In this document: positions 1 to 7,729 of the stretch, one piece after another
How the letters are laid out: the number at the start of each line of letters is the position of its first letter
Numbering within the stretch: the stretch's first letter is position 1
NCBI RefSeq assembly: GCF_014203735.1
Contig: NZ_JACHJQ010000006.1
Span: 319,698-383,697 of the forward strand
Reading direction: 5' to 3'
DNA length: 64,000 nt
Origin: Actinophytocola algeriensis
GTDB taxonomy: Bacteria > Actinomycetota > Actinomycetes > Mycobacteriales > Pseudonocardiaceae
Made by a program: the position numbers and the translations under genes
The notes under the pieces: generated by a model
Told to the model about the DNA's origin: nothing
Database searches by the model: none
Seen by the model: only the letters and a program-made list of their open reading frames with translations

Positions 1-519
1 GTCGCGGTGCACGCGCCGCACGTCGAGTCGGTCGCCGCGGCGCGCGGATCTCCGGCGGCGGGACCGGATCGTCGGGACCGCCCTCGGCAGCACCCTCGCC
101 ACCCTGGCGACGTCGTCGCCCGCGATCCGCGCCGCTCTGTCCACACTGGACCATCCGGCCGTGGTGCCGTCGCCTTCCCTGGTGGCCTGGCCGGGTGGCG
201 TGCTCTCGTCCGTGCCGCCGTCCCGGTCCTCCTCGCCCGGCTCCTCGGCCTCGGGGACGAGCAGCGGCCCCGTGCCGAACCAGCGCGCGAACACCGGGTC
301 GAAGACGTCGGTGTCGGCAGGCGACGACGTGAGGGTGGCGTGCGCGATCCAGTACAGGTGGCCTGGATCGCGCGGCGGCACGGACGCCAACGCCCGCAGG
401 AAGTCCCGCTGCTTGGGCACGGGCACGGCCAGCCCCTGCTCGCGCAGCTCCCTCAGGAAGCCACGCACGTACTCGCGAGCGGTGTTCGGTGTCGATGGTT
501 CACTCGCACGCTCGTTCAC
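1..519 (-). CDS. VWA/CoxE-like protein, N-terminal part (runs off window)
   Basis: Leftward gene opening with GTG at 519, overlapping the MoxR stop (GTGA). The 173 visible codons start VNERASEPSTPNTAREYVRG and run through an acidic, G/E/T-rich linker to a basic stretch ending DRLDVRRVHRD. That R-rich plus DxRR pattern is what precedes the von Willebrand A domain in CoxE-type proteins; the MIDAS-bearing VWA domain itself would lie beyond the window edge and is not seen. CoxE-type proteins work with MoxR ATPases in inserting or maturing metal centres of molybdenum hydroxylases. The position directly after MoxR in the hydroxylase operon supports this. No competing function is apparent, but the family call rests on a partial sequence. 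Confidence 0.75.
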   Translation of the reverse strand, partial: MNERASEPSTPNTAREYVRGFLRELREQGLAVPVPKQRDFLRALASVPPRDPGHLYWIAHATLTSSPADTDVFDPVFARWFGTGPLLVPEAEEPGEEDRDGGTDESTPPGQATREGDGTTAGWSSVDRAARIAGDDVARVARVLPRAVPTIRSRRRRSARRGDRLDVRRVHRD

Positions 520-1346
520 GGTGCGATCAGCTCGTCGAGGTGCTCGTGGACGACCGCGACGTCCTCTTCGTCCTTGACCAGCAGCCCGAGCGCCCTGCGC
601 AGCGCCACGGGCCACGGGTTCCCGTCGGACAGGAGGGTCACGGCACCGCGCGCCCACTCGACGGACTCCGCGATGCCGGGCCGTTTGAGCAGGTCGAGGC
701 GCCGGACCCCGGACACCGCACGTACCAGCGACGCGGCGGCGTCCTCCGCGATGGCCGGGACGTGCGCGCACACGATCGCCTGCTCGCGTTCCGGTTCCGG
801 GAACGGGATCCAGTGGTAGAGGCAGCGCCGTTTGAGCGCGTCGTGCAGCTCGCGGGTGCGGTTCGACGTGAGCACCACGACCGGTGGCACGACCGCTTCG
901 ACCGCGCCCAGCTCCGGGATCGTGATGCGGAAGTCGGCCAGGAACTCCAGCAGGAACGCCTCGAACTCGCTGTCCGCGCGGTCGACCTCGTCCACGAGCA
1001 GCACGGACGCCGTCCGCAGCGACCGCAGCAGCGGCCGCGCCAGCAGGAACTCCTCCGCGTACACGTCATCCACCACCCCGCCGCGCAACGCGAGCAGCTG
1101 CCGGGGGTAGTTCCACTCGTACAGCGCCTGGCCCGCGTCGAGGCCCTCGTAGCACTGGAGCCGCACCAGTTCGCGGTCCAGGACGCGGGCGAGCACGGCC
1201 GCGATCTCGGTCTTCCCCACGCCGGGCTCGCCTTCGAGCAGCAGCGGCCGCCCGAGGGTCAGTGCCAGGTAGACGGCCGTCAGCAGGCCGTCGTCGGCGA
1301 AGTACCGCTCCTCCCGCAGCCGCGCCGCGAGTGTCGCCTCATCCAT
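516..1346 (-). CDS. MoxR-family AAA+ ATPase (CoxD-like)
   Basis: 276-residue AAA+ ATPase. Walker A is GEPGVGKT at about residues 39-46 and Walker B VLLVDEVDRAD at about 115-125. A following TSNRTRELHDALKRRC segment matches sensor 1 and the arginine-rich region of MoxR proteins. MoxR ATPases act as chaperones for cofactor insertion; CoxD, with CoxE, matures the CO dehydrogenase metal site. The start ATG at 1346 is preferred because it overlaps the stop of the upstream molybdopterin subunit (1339) by 8 nt; an in-frame ATG at 1367 would overlap by 29 nt. It sits fifth in a tightly overlapping operon, so it is probably translationally coupled and dedicated to the hydroxylase encoded upstream. Confidence 0.88.
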   Translation of the reverse strand: MDEATLAARLREERYFADDGLLTAVYLALTLGRPLLLEGEPGVGKTEIAAVLARVLDRELVRLQCYEGLDAGQALYEWNYPRQLLALRGGVVDDVYAEEFLLARPLLRSLRTASVLLVDEVDRADSEFEAFLLEFLADFRITIPELGAVEAVVPPVVVLTSNRTRELHDALKRRCLYHWIPFPEPEREQAIVCAHVPAIAEDAAASLVRAVSGVRRLDLLKRPGIAESVEWARGAVTLLSDGNPWPVALRRALGLLVKDEEDVAVVHEHLDELIAP

Positions 1347-2361
1347 GGGCGCTGAGATCCTGGCCACGCAAGGAGTCCAGTGCGCGCAGGACGCGTTCCG
1401 GGGTGAACGGCATGTGGTCCAGGCGCACGCCGCACGCGTCGAAGATCGCGTTGGCGATGGCCGGGATGGGCGCGTTGGCGGTCATCTCACCGATGCCCTT
1501 CGCACCGTACGGGCCGGTCGGCGCCGGCCGTTCCAGCAGGACACTGACCTGCTCCGGGATGTCACCGGCCGCGGGCATGAGGTACTCGCTGAAGTCGGCG
1601 GGCCCGTGGTCGCGGACGGGGTAGTACGGCTCGGTGGCCTCGAACAACGCGTGCGACATGCCCATCCACGCGCCGCCCTCGACCTGCTGCGTCGCCATCG
1701 CCGGGTGCAGCGCGCGGCCGATCTCGTAGACGCTGTACATCCGCAGCACCTCGACGACACCGGTCTCGTCGTCCACCTCGACCTCGGCGACCGTGCACGC
1801 GTGCGCCTGGCAGGAGTCCGGGTCCATCTCGCCGGTCTCCGGCACGACCTCGCTCTTCTCCTTCATGAACACGCCGCGCCCGGAGATCGTGCGGCCGTGC
1901 GTGAAGTGGGCCGCCAGCGCGAGGTCGGTGATGTGGATGCGCTTGGCCTCGGCACCCCTGACCTGGATGTAGCCGGTGCCGTCGGTCTCCAGGTCGGCCG
2001 CGTCGACCTCCAGCTCCTCGGCCGCCACGTCCAGCATGATCGCGCGGGCCTCGGTCGCGGCCATGATCACCGCGTTGCCGACGCGGTGCGTGCCACGGCT
2101 CGCGAACGTGCCCATGCAGTGCGGGCCGGTGTCGGTGTCGGCGGTGTCGACGAGGATGTTCGTGAACGGCAGACCGAGGGTCTCCGCCGCGCACTGGGCG
2201 ACGACGGTCTTCAGGCCCTGCCCGAGGTCCACAGAGGACAGTGAGACCACGAACGTGCCGGTGGTCGTGGCGTGGATCAGCGCCTGTGACGGGTCGCCGC
2301 CGAGGTTCATGCCCGTCGGGTAGTTGACCGCCGCGTACCCGCGGCCACGGAGCCTGGTCAC
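1339..2361 (-). CDS. Molybdenum hydroxylase, molybdopterin subunit C-terminal half (NdhM-like)
   Basis: 340 residues corresponding to the second molybdopterin-binding half (MoCoBD_2) of xanthine dehydrogenase/CO dehydrogenase large subunits. Visible are SVDLGQGLKT (about 43-52), the ASRGTHRVGNAV loop (about 87-98) and KGIGEMTANAPIPAI (about 288-302), whose Glu292 is at the place of the catalytic base glutamate of the family. Start is GTG at 2361, overlapping the upstream stop as GTGA, with a GGAGG four bases ahead. The preceding gene carries only the N-terminal half, so the active site would be built from two chains. This is the layout known for Eubacterium barkeri nicotinate dehydrogenase (NdhL plus NdhM). 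Substrate unknown. Confidence 0.85.
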   Translation of the reverse strand: MTRLRGRGYAAVNYPTGMNLGGDPSQALIHATTTGTFVVSLSSVDLGQGLKTVVAQCAAETLGLPFTNILVDTADTDTGPHCMGTFASRGTHRVGNAVIMAATEARAIMLDVAAEELEVDAADLETDGTGYIQVRGAEAKRIHITDLALAAHFTHGRTISGRGVFMKEKSEVVPETGEMDPDSCQAHACTVAEVEVDDETGVVEVLRMYSVYEIGRALHPAMATQQVEGGAWMGMSHALFEATEPYYPVRDHGPADFSEYLMPAAGDIPEQVSVLLERPAPTGPYGAKGIGEMTANAPIPAIANAIFDACGVRLDHMPFTPERVLRALDSLRGQDLSAHG

Positions 2362-3740
2362 CGCGCCTCCAGGGACGACATGCGGCGATACTCGTCGGGC
2401 AGCTCGTGGCCGACCAGCTCGGCCGCCTTCTGCATCACCTCGATGAGCGCGGTGCCCTCGGCACGCTTGCGGTGCGCCTTCATGTCACCGTCGCGGTAGG
2501 CGTTCTTCAGCCTCAGCCGCAAGGGGTCCATGCCCAGCTCGCGGGCGATCCGGTCCATCTGGGACTCCAGCGCGAAGTCGCCGATGGTGACGCCGAACCC
2601 GCGCATCGCGCTCGACGGGGTGCGGTTGGTGTACACGCAGTGGCAGTCGATCCGCACGTTCGGGATCGTGTACGGGCCGGGGAAGTGCGCGGCCGCCTTC
2701 GTTGTGCCGTAAGGGGTGTGGCGCGAGTAGGCACCCGCGTCGATGTACGCGGTCACCTGGCGCGCGACGATCCGGCCGTCGGCCAGCACACCGTCCTTGA
2801 TGTAGATCCGTTCGGCGGCACGGGGTGAGGACACCTGCATCTCCTCGTGGCGGCCGTAGACGAACTTCACCGGCCGTCCGGTCACCATCGCGGCCACGCA
2901 CGCGACCGGTTCGACCACGACGTCGACCTTGCCGCCGAACCCGCCGCCGACGGTGCCGCCCACGATCCGCAGCTTGTTGAAGTCCGACTCGAGGATCAGC
3001 GCGGTGTTGTCGAGCGTGAAGAAGCACGCCTGTGTGTCGGAGTGGATGCGCAGGCGGCCGTCCGGCTGTGGCACGACCGTGCAGCCGGTGGTCTCGACCG
3101 GGGCCTGCTCGATCGGTGAGGACTGGTAGCGCCACTCGAAGACGTGGTCGGCCTCGGCGAACCCGGCGTCCACGTCGCCGAGGCGCACGCGGCGGCAGTG
3201 GTGTCCTTCGTAGGTGAAGTAGTTCTTGCCGTGGTACTCGTTGACGATCGGGGCGCCATCCGCGAGGGCCTCCTCCACGTCGAACACCGGCGGCAGGTCC
3301 ACGTAGTCGACCCGCACGGCGGCGGCGCCCGCGAGCGCGGCGGCCTCGGTCTCCGCGACGACCGCGACGATCGGCTCACCGAGGTAGCGCACCTTGTCCA
3401 CGGCCAGGATCGGCTCGTCGTCTGGCTCGACGTTGATCAGCTTCAGCGGCGTGTACAGGTTGTTCGGGATGTCGGCGCCGGTGAGGACCCGCACCACGCC
3501 CGGCACCGCGAGCGCGGCGGACGAGTCGACACCCGCGAGCCGGGCGTGGTGACGGGTCGACCTGTGCATCTTGAGGTGCAGCAGGCCGCTGGGGCGGACG
3601 TCCTCGAAGAACTCGGTGCGTCCGGTGACGTGGCCGAGGGCGTCCGAGCGGGTGACGACGGAGCCGATGACGGTGAAGTCGTCGCCTTCGTGGTCCGGGG
3701 CGAAGTACTGGGTGTCGATGGGGCTGAGGCGGTAGCTCAT
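2358..3740 (-). CDS. Molybdenum hydroxylase, molybdopterin subunit N-terminal half (NdhL-like)
   Basis: 460 residues: an N-terminal aldehyde oxidase/xanthine dehydrogenase a/b hammerhead domain (about 35-150) followed by the first molybdopterin-binding domain, with GGTVGGGFGGK (about 261-271) and TPSSAMRGFG (about 374-383). Normal single-chain homologues are about 750-800 residues; this chain stops after residue 460 in the linker between the two cofactor domains. The motif AMRGFG resembles the xanthine dehydrogenase/hydroxylase side of the family rather than the AYRCSFR loop of true form-I CO dehydrogenase, so a CO-oxidising role is unlikely. Start ATG at 3740 overlaps the upstream 2Fe-2S subunit stop (ATGA). 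Confidence 0.88.
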   Translation of the reverse strand: MSYRLSPIDTQYFAPDHEGDDFTVIGSVVTRSDALGHVTGRTEFFEDVRPSGLLHLKMHRSTRHHARLAGVDSSAALAVPGVVRVLTGADIPNNLYTPLKLINVEPDDEPILAVDKVRYLGEPIVAVVAETEAAALAGAAAVRVDYVDLPPVFDVEEALADGAPIVNEYHGKNYFTYEGHHCRRVRLGDVDAGFAEADHVFEWRYQSSPIEQAPVETTGCTVVPQPDGRLRIHSDTQACFFTLDNTALILESDFNKLRIVGGTVGGGFGGKVDVVVEPVACVAAMVTGRPVKFVYGRHEEMQVSSPRAAERIYIKDGVLADGRIVARQVTAYIDAGAYSRHTPYGTTKAAAHFPGPYTIPNVRIDCHCVYTNRTPSSAMRGFGVTIGDFALESQMDRIARELGMDPLRLRLKNAYRDGDMKAHRKRAEGTALIEVMQKAAELVGHELPDEYRRMSSLEAR

Positions 3741-4213
3741 GCGCTCCTCCGTCGGCTCGCCGCGTCGAGGATCGCGTTCACGATCGGTTCGTAACCCGTG
3801 CAGCGGCACACGTTGCCGCTGATCGCCTCGACCACCTCGGCACGGGTCGGGTCGGGGTTCTCGGCGAGCAGCGCCTCGGCGGTCATGATCATGCCGGGGG
3901 TGCAGAATCCGCACTGCGTCGCGAAGTCCTCGAGGAACGCGGCCTGCACCTCGTCGAGGTCACCGGTCGGCGCGACGCCTTCGAGGGTGGCCACCGCGGC
4001 GCCGTCGACGGTCTCGACCGGCACGAGGCAGGACGGGACGGGTTTCCCGTCGACCAGCACGTTGCACGAGCCGCAGGCGCCCTGCGCACAGCCGCGCTTC
4101 GCCGCGGTGAGGCCGAGTGTGTCGCGCAGCGCGCCGAGCAGCGTGGTGCCGGGGCGCGCGAGGAACTCCTCCTCGCGGTCGTTGACGCGGAGGGTGACGA
4201 TCTTCGAGGCCAT
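3737..4213 (-). CDS. Molybdenum hydroxylase, [2Fe-2S] small subunit
   Basis: 158 residues with both iron-sulfur domains expected of this subunit. The N-terminal plant-ferredoxin domain has Cys42, Cys47, Cys50 (GCAQGACGSC) and Cys62. The C-terminal four-helix domain has CGFC (101-104) and CRC (136-138). It passes electrons from the molybdenum site to the FAD subunit. Length is normal for CoxS/XdhC-type subunits. The ATG at 4213 overlaps the FAD-subunit stop (TGATG) and the stop overlaps the next ATG, so the four hydroxylase genes are translationally coupled. Confidence 0.93.
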   Translation of the reverse strand: MASKIVTLRVNDREEEFLARPGTTLLGALRDTLGLTAAKRGCAQGACGSCNVLVDGKPVPSCLVPVETVDGAAVATLEGVAPTGDLDEVQAAFLEDFATQCGFCTPGMIMTAEALLAENPDPTRAEVVEAISGNVCRCTGYEPIVNAILDAASRRRSA

Positions 4214-5001
4214 CAGTCTTCCCCCAGCAGTGCGCGGCGGACGTGGACGGGCAGGACGCGGGCGCGGTACCAGGCGGAGGCGTAGGCGTCGTCGAACGGC
4301 GCGGTGCCCTCGTGGGCGGCCGCCGCGGCGGCTTCGGCGGCGGCCAGGTCCAGCGGGCGGCCGATGAGTGCCTGCTCGGCCGCGTTGGCGCGGACCGGCG
4401 TGGAGGCGACCCCGCCGAGTGCGATCGTCGCCTGTTCGACAACTCCGCCGGTGACGACCAGCGCGGCGGCGACGGTCACGATCGACGCCGAGTTGTGCTT
4501 GCGCCGCATCGCCTTCCGGTACCGCCAGACCTTCGGCAGACCGAAGTGGACGGTGGTGACCACCTCGTTGTGTGCCACGGCCTCCCCGACGTCGATGGTG
4601 CGGGCCCCGCCGGTGCTGAGCACGTCGACGCGGGCGCCGAGCGCGAGCAGTGCCACGGCGAGGTCCCCGTGCGGCTGCGTGGCGAAGAGGTTGCCGCCGA
4701 CGGTGGCGAGGTTGCGCACGGGCGGCGAGGCGATGGACCGCACCACGGGCCGCAGGAAGGCGAGTTCCTCGTGCTCCCCGAGCCGGGCGAGCGTGACCGC
4801 GGCACCGACCTCGGCCAGGCCGTCGGCCACCCGGACTCCGTCGAGCCCGGCGGCACGCAGCGAGATCAGCGTGTCGACCGGCACGGCGCCGGTGTTGACG
4901 CGCGGCATGACGAGCGTGCCGCCACCGAGGAGCCAGCCCCCACCCTCGAGCAGCCCCGCCGCCTCGGCCGCCGAGGCCGGCAGATGAATGTTGGCCAGCA
5001 C
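4213..5001 (-). CDS. Molybdenum hydroxylase, FAD-binding medium subunit
   Basis: 262 residues of the CoxM/NdhF type. FAD-binding signatures are LLGGGTLVMPR near residues 24-34 and ATVGGNLFA near 96-104, followed by a CO_deh_flav_C-like tail. It would accept electrons from the 2Fe-2S subunit. It is slightly short compared with the usual 280-300 residues. First gene of a six-gene leftward operon in the order FAD, FeS, Mo-N, Mo-C, MoxR, VWA. That order of the first four matches ndhF-ndhS-ndhL-ndhM of Eubacterium barkeri. It is divergent from a GntR regulator across 105 bp that contain an AT-rich dyad, which suggests control by that regulator and induction by the substrate. Confidence 0.9.
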   Translation of the reverse strand: MLANIHLPASAAEAAGLLEGGGWLLGGGTLVMPRVNTGAVPVDTLISLRAAGLDGVRVADGLAEVGAAVTLARLGEHEELAFLRPVVRSIASPPVRNLATVGGNLFATQPHGDLAVALLALGARVDVLSTGGARTIDVGEAVAHNEVVTTVHFGLPKVWRYRKAMRRKHNSASIVTVAAALVVTGGVVEQATIALGGVASTPVRANAAEQALIGRPLDLAAAEAAAAAAHEGTAPFDDAYASAWYRARVLPVHVRRALLGED

Positions 5002-5020
5002 AAACCCTCCCCATCGCGCT

Positions 5021-5041
5021 GATTATCGATAATTGATAATC
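5021..5041. promoter_or_regulatory. Dyad operator between hydroxylase operon and GntR gene
   Basis: A 21-bp near-perfect palindrome: arms GATTATC and GATAATC around an AT-rich centre at 5031. Inside it ATTATCGATAAT (5022-5033) is itself a perfect 12-bp palindrome, so two dyads overlap. It is conspicuously AT-rich in a GC-rich genome and lies in the divergent gap, 20 bp from the FAD-subunit start and 66 bp from the GntR start. Most likely the GntR binding site; binding is inferred. Confidence 0.7.
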
Positions 5042-5106
5042 TGAGTGAGACGGTACGGTTGCCGCGTGAGGACCGTCAAGACCCCCTGAGAGACCGGCGA
5101 GACCAC

Positions 5107-5787
5107 ATGACCGACACGAAGCCGCTCCCCCGGGCGACACTGGGCAGGCAGATCCGCGACGCGCTCGTGCGCCGCATCGTGTCGGGCGAGCTGGCGCCGG
5201 GCGAACGCCTGGTGGAGACCCGGATCGCGGAGGACTACGGCACGAGCCAGGCCCCCGTCCGCGAGGCGCTCCGCGAGCTCGAGGCCATCGGCATGGTCGA
5301 GACGAGGCCGCGCAGGGGCACGTTCGTGCGGCACTTCATCCAGCAGACGCTGCGGGAGAGCTACGTCGTGCGCGCGGCGCTCGAGGAGGCGGCGACCCGC
5401 CTGGCGCTACCGGCGGGCACGGTCCCGTTCGAGGCACTGCACGCCGACGTGACCGCGATGCGCGAGGCCGCCGACCGCGGTGACGTGCAGGCGGTCGGCT
5501 CGGCGAGCGTGTCGTTCCACCGGCACGTCATCGACGCGGCGGGCAACGAGCTGCTGAAGGGCGCGTGGGAGGCGCTGCAGATCGAGGCCCGCACGGCGGT
5601 CACCCTGCTGGCGGTCGAGCCCGCGCTGCCCGAGGTCGCGGAGGAACACGCGGAGCTGCTGGCGGTGCTGGAGTCGGGTGACCTGGCGGCCGCGTGCCTG
5701 CTGACCCGCGACCACCAGTGGCACTACGCCGACCTCCCCCACGACGCCCACGGCCGCGCCCGCGACTCCGGCAACCCGGACCGGTAG
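5107..5787 (+). CDS. GntR-family regulator, FadR/FCD subfamily
   Basis: 226 residues. N-terminal winged helix (about 10-75) with the GntR pattern LAPGERLVETRIAEDYGTSQ and PVREALRELEAIGMV, then an all-helical FCD ligand domain with the expected FHRHVIDAAGNELL and a late H near WHYADL. FCD proteins bind small carboxylates or metabolites and usually repress adjacent catabolic operons. ATG at 5107 is chosen over an in-frame upstream ATG at 5059 because the family HTH begins soon after it. Divergent from the molybdenum hydroxylase operon, with a dyad in the shared gap; probably its regulator and autoregulated. Confidence 0.9.
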   Translation: MTDTKPLPRATLGRQIRDALVRRIVSGELAPGERLVETRIAEDYGTSQAPVREALRELEAIGMVETRPRRGTFVRHFIQQTLRESYVVRAALEEAATRLALPAGTVPFEALHADVTAMREAADRGDVQAVGSASVSFHRHVIDAAGNELLKGAWEALQIEARTAVTLLAVEPALPEVAEEHAELLAVLESGDLAAACLLTRDHQWHYADLPHDAHGRARDSGNPDR

Positions 5788-5844
5788 CCACCGAGGTCGC
5801 CTGACACCCGATCAGGTGAGTTGCCACGGGGAGTAGAACTCGGA

Positions 5845-5880
5845 TGCACGTGCAGCCGCCGTACGAGTGATGCACGTGCA
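5845..5880. promoter_or_regulatory. Twin TGCACGTGCA palindromes upstream of 5924 gene
   Basis: The perfect 10-bp palindrome TGCACGTGCA occurs twice, at 5845-5854 and 5871-5880, repeat starts 26 bp apart and each preceded by GA. Downstream a TACTAT hexamer at about 5910 could serve as a -10 element before the GTG at 5924. The arrangement looks like a two-site operator. The cognate regulator is not identifiable. Confidence 0.5.
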
Positions 5881-5923
5881 GATGCCTTCTGCAAATTGCA
5901 TGTGCGGCGTACTATCACCTTCC

Positions 5924-6292
5924 GTGACCAGTACAGCGAAACATGTCACGCAGCGCCGTGATCCAACCCCGGTGCTGCGGCAGGCGGTGCAGACCGCGCA
6001 ACGAAGGCTGTTACTCAGCGACCGCGACCTCGCGGACGTCAACGAGGCGCTGGCGAGCCTGTTCGCGGAACTCGCCCCGATCCACGACCAGCTCGCGGCA
6101 GCCGCGGCCGCCGCACCCGGCGGCCCGCTGGCGGCTGTGCTCGACCAGCTGCGCGTCAGCTTCGGCCACGCCGTCGACGGCCGTCCCGAACCCGCCATCA
6201 ACGGCGTGATCACCGCCGCCACGACCGCCATCCGCCTCGCCGACGCCGCCACCCTGGAGCGCGAGTACGCCGACGCCGCCCGCTGGCGCTGA
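5924..6292 (+). CDS. Hypothetical small alanine-rich helical protein
   Basis: 122 residues, start GTG at 5924 (VTSTAKHVTQRRDPTP). Predicted almost entirely helical, with an Ala run near residues 57-66 and no signal peptide or transmembrane segment. It is cytoplasmic by appearance. No family recognised. It stands alone between a GntR gene and a convergent secreted-protein gene, with its own upstream twin palindromes and a downstream hairpin terminator. Codon use and third-position GC look normal for the window. An in-frame ATG at 5867 is also open but overlaps the palindromes, so GTG 5924 is preferred. Confidence 0.6.
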   Translation: MTSTAKHVTQRRDPTPVLRQAVQTAQRRLLLSDRDLADVNEALASLFAELAPIHDQLAAAAAAAPGGPLAAVLDQLRVSFGHAVDGRPEPAINGVITAATTAIRLADAATLEREYADAARWR

Positions 6293-6326
6293 CCGACCCC
6301 GATCCGCGCCGCCCCCGGCAACGCGA

Positions 6327-6355
6327 ACGGGGACCGGCGAGTCGCCGGCCCCCGT
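6327..6355. terminator. Bidirectional hairpin terminator
   Basis: Stem ACGGGG-CCGGCGA pairing with TCGCCGG-CCCCGT (13 bp with one mismatch bulge, almost no loop) in the 78-bp gap between the convergent gene ends at 6292 and 6371. No clear T-run, as is common in actinomycete terminators. Confidence 0.65.
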
Positions 6356-6370
6356 CAGGACTTGCTCAGG

Positions 6371-7543
6371 TCACGCACGCGGCGCGAAGTAGCCGAACAC
6401 GTCGACGATGGCGTCCGGATAGTTCACGTGGTTGTACACATCCACCGCCCGGTCGACGCCCAGGGGCACGACCGCCTGGTTCGACGCGATCTGCAGCGAG
6501 TACAGGTTCAGCGTCGACGTCGCCGGGAGGGGCGTCCCCGCCTGGTGGGCGGTCAGGTGCGTGTAGGTGCCGTAGTCGCCGATGCCGGTCAGGTTGAACG
6601 ACACCGTCTCGGCCTCGGCCGGGACGACGGTGCCCAGCGGGACGCGACGGGTGCCGCGGTGGGTCAGCGAGGTCGACTCGCGGGAGTCGAAGGCGCGGAC
6701 CGGGTCGATCGGGTGGAACGCGTCGCCGTCGGCGGAGTAGTAGCCGAGGAGGTCGACGAAGGCGTCCACCGAGCCCGCGTTGTTGCGGACGCTGAGCCAC
6801 CGGTCATCGGCGTCGATCCCGACGATCGCCTTGTTCGCGACGACCGAGCCCAGCCTGACGTTCACCACCGACGTGGCCAGCGACGGGAACCGGCCGCCGT
6901 CCACCGCGAGGAACGTGTTCGTCGTCGGCGCGTACGCGGTCACGTTCACCGCGACCGCCGTCGCGTCGGCGGGGATCCGGCCGTCCAGCGGCGCGCTGAT
7001 CACGCCGCCAGCGGGGATCCGCGTGTCGTGGTCCCGCGTGTCGAACAACCGGTGCGGGGTCACGGCGTTGAAGTACGCGCCCGCACCGGTCGAGTAGTAG
7101 CCGACCAGGTCCGCCACCAGGTTGACGTTCCCGTTGCGGTTGTACAGCGTCACCCACGGGCGCTCGTCGTCGACGACGACCGTCGCCTCGTTCGAGCGGG
7201 TCTCCATCGTCCGCACGTTGAGGTTCGACACCCCCGGTCGTGGCGCCCATCTGTCGTGCGCGGTGATGAACGTGGCGACGGTCGGCGACACGGCCGTCAC
7301 GTTCAGGACCACCGCGGTCGTGCCGGCGGGCACGCGGTCCGCGAGGTTGACGCTGACGCCGCCGCCCGGACCGACCGGCATGCTGTCGCGGGTGTCGAGC
7401 ACCCGCACCGGGTCGACCGCCGTGTACGACGAGCCGGCCTCAGCAGCGGCGGGCGACTGCTCGGCGGCCGCCTGGCTGACGGAGCCCGCCAGTGTCAGAC
7501 CGGCCAGACCTGCCGCGAGCACGCCAAAGAAACGCTTGCGCAT
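6371..7543 (-). CDS. Secreted protein with three DTR/GYY repeats
   Basis: 390 residues with a signal peptide (MRKRFFGVLAAGLAGLTLAG, cleavage near AAA at about 25-28). The mature part is three repeats of about 115-120 residues. Each starts with a VDPVRVLDTRDS-type motif, has a V(A/L)NVTA strand in the middle and ends with D(L/V)xGYY or DVFGYF. Such repeats occur in exported actinobacterial proteins beside hydrolases and are thought to be beta-rich binding modules; no catalytic motif is seen. It follows the giant ThuA/dehydrogenase gene on the same strand, 186 bp downstream past several hairpins, so it may be separately transcribed. Possible role in binding cell wall or polysaccharide; this is inference. 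Confidence 0.7.
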   Translation of the reverse strand: MRKRFFGVLAAGLAGLTLAGSVSQAAAEQSPAAAEAGSSYTAVDPVRVLDTRDSMPVGPGGGVSVNLADRVPAGTTAVVLNVTAVSPTVATFITAHDRWAPRPGVSNLNVRTMETRSNEATVVVDDERPWVTLYNRNGNVNLVADLVGYYSTGAGAYFNAVTPHRLFDTRDHDTRIPAGGVISAPLDGRIPADATAVAVNVTAYAPTTNTFLAVDGGRFPSLATSVVNVRLGSVVANKAIVGIDADDRWLSVRNNAGSVDAFVDLLGYYSADGDAFHPIDPVRAFDSRESTSLTHRGTRRVPLGTVVPAEAETVSFNLTGIGDYGTYTHLTAHQAGTPLPATSTLNLYSLQIASNQAVVPLGVDRAVDVYNHVNYPDAIVDVFGYFAPRA

Positions 7544-7569
7544 TGGATTGAACCCCCAGTTTGGTTCCC

Positions 7570-7724
7570 CCGCCGAAGGGGACTCCCTTCGGCGGCAATG
7601 GAAGACGCCGGGACACCGAAGGGGTTGCGAGGGTCGCGAAAGAATTTCGACGCCGGGGAGGGCCCCGGTGCCGGCACCTGGAGCGCCGGCACCGGGGTGG
7701 GGGACCGGCCGGCACCGGTCCCCC
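7570..7724. terminator. Cluster of three strong hairpins between two secreted-protein genes
   Basis: Three perfect stems: 7570-7580 with 7585-7595 (CCGCCGAAGGG, 11 bp, loop GACT); 7663-7675 with 7685-7697 (13 bp, 9-nt loop); 7699-7708 with 7715-7724 (GGGGGACCGG, 10 bp, 6-nt loop). The last ends six bases from the giant gene stop at 7730 and is probably its terminator. The first lies 27 bp upstream of the 7543 start and could affect its leader. No T-tracts. Confidence 0.6.
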
Positions 7725-7729
7725 GTCCG

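Noticed and set aside
2350-2370. Frameshift splitting the molybdopterin subunit gene
   Set aside because: Considered, but there is a GTGA overlap, a GGAGG four bases before the GTG, a break exactly between domains and the NdhL/NdhM precedent. A natural split is the better reading, though sequencing error cannot be fully excluded.
1-5001. True form-I carbon monoxide dehydrogenase operon
   Set aside because: CoxD/CoxE-like genes are present, but the Mo subunit lacks the AYRCSFR loop and has AMRGFG as in other molybdenum hydroxylases.
7570-7595. Riboswitch in the leader of the 7543 gene
   Set aside because: Only a simple 11-bp hairpin is visible, without conserved multi-stem architecture of a known riboswitch class; treated as terminator-like.
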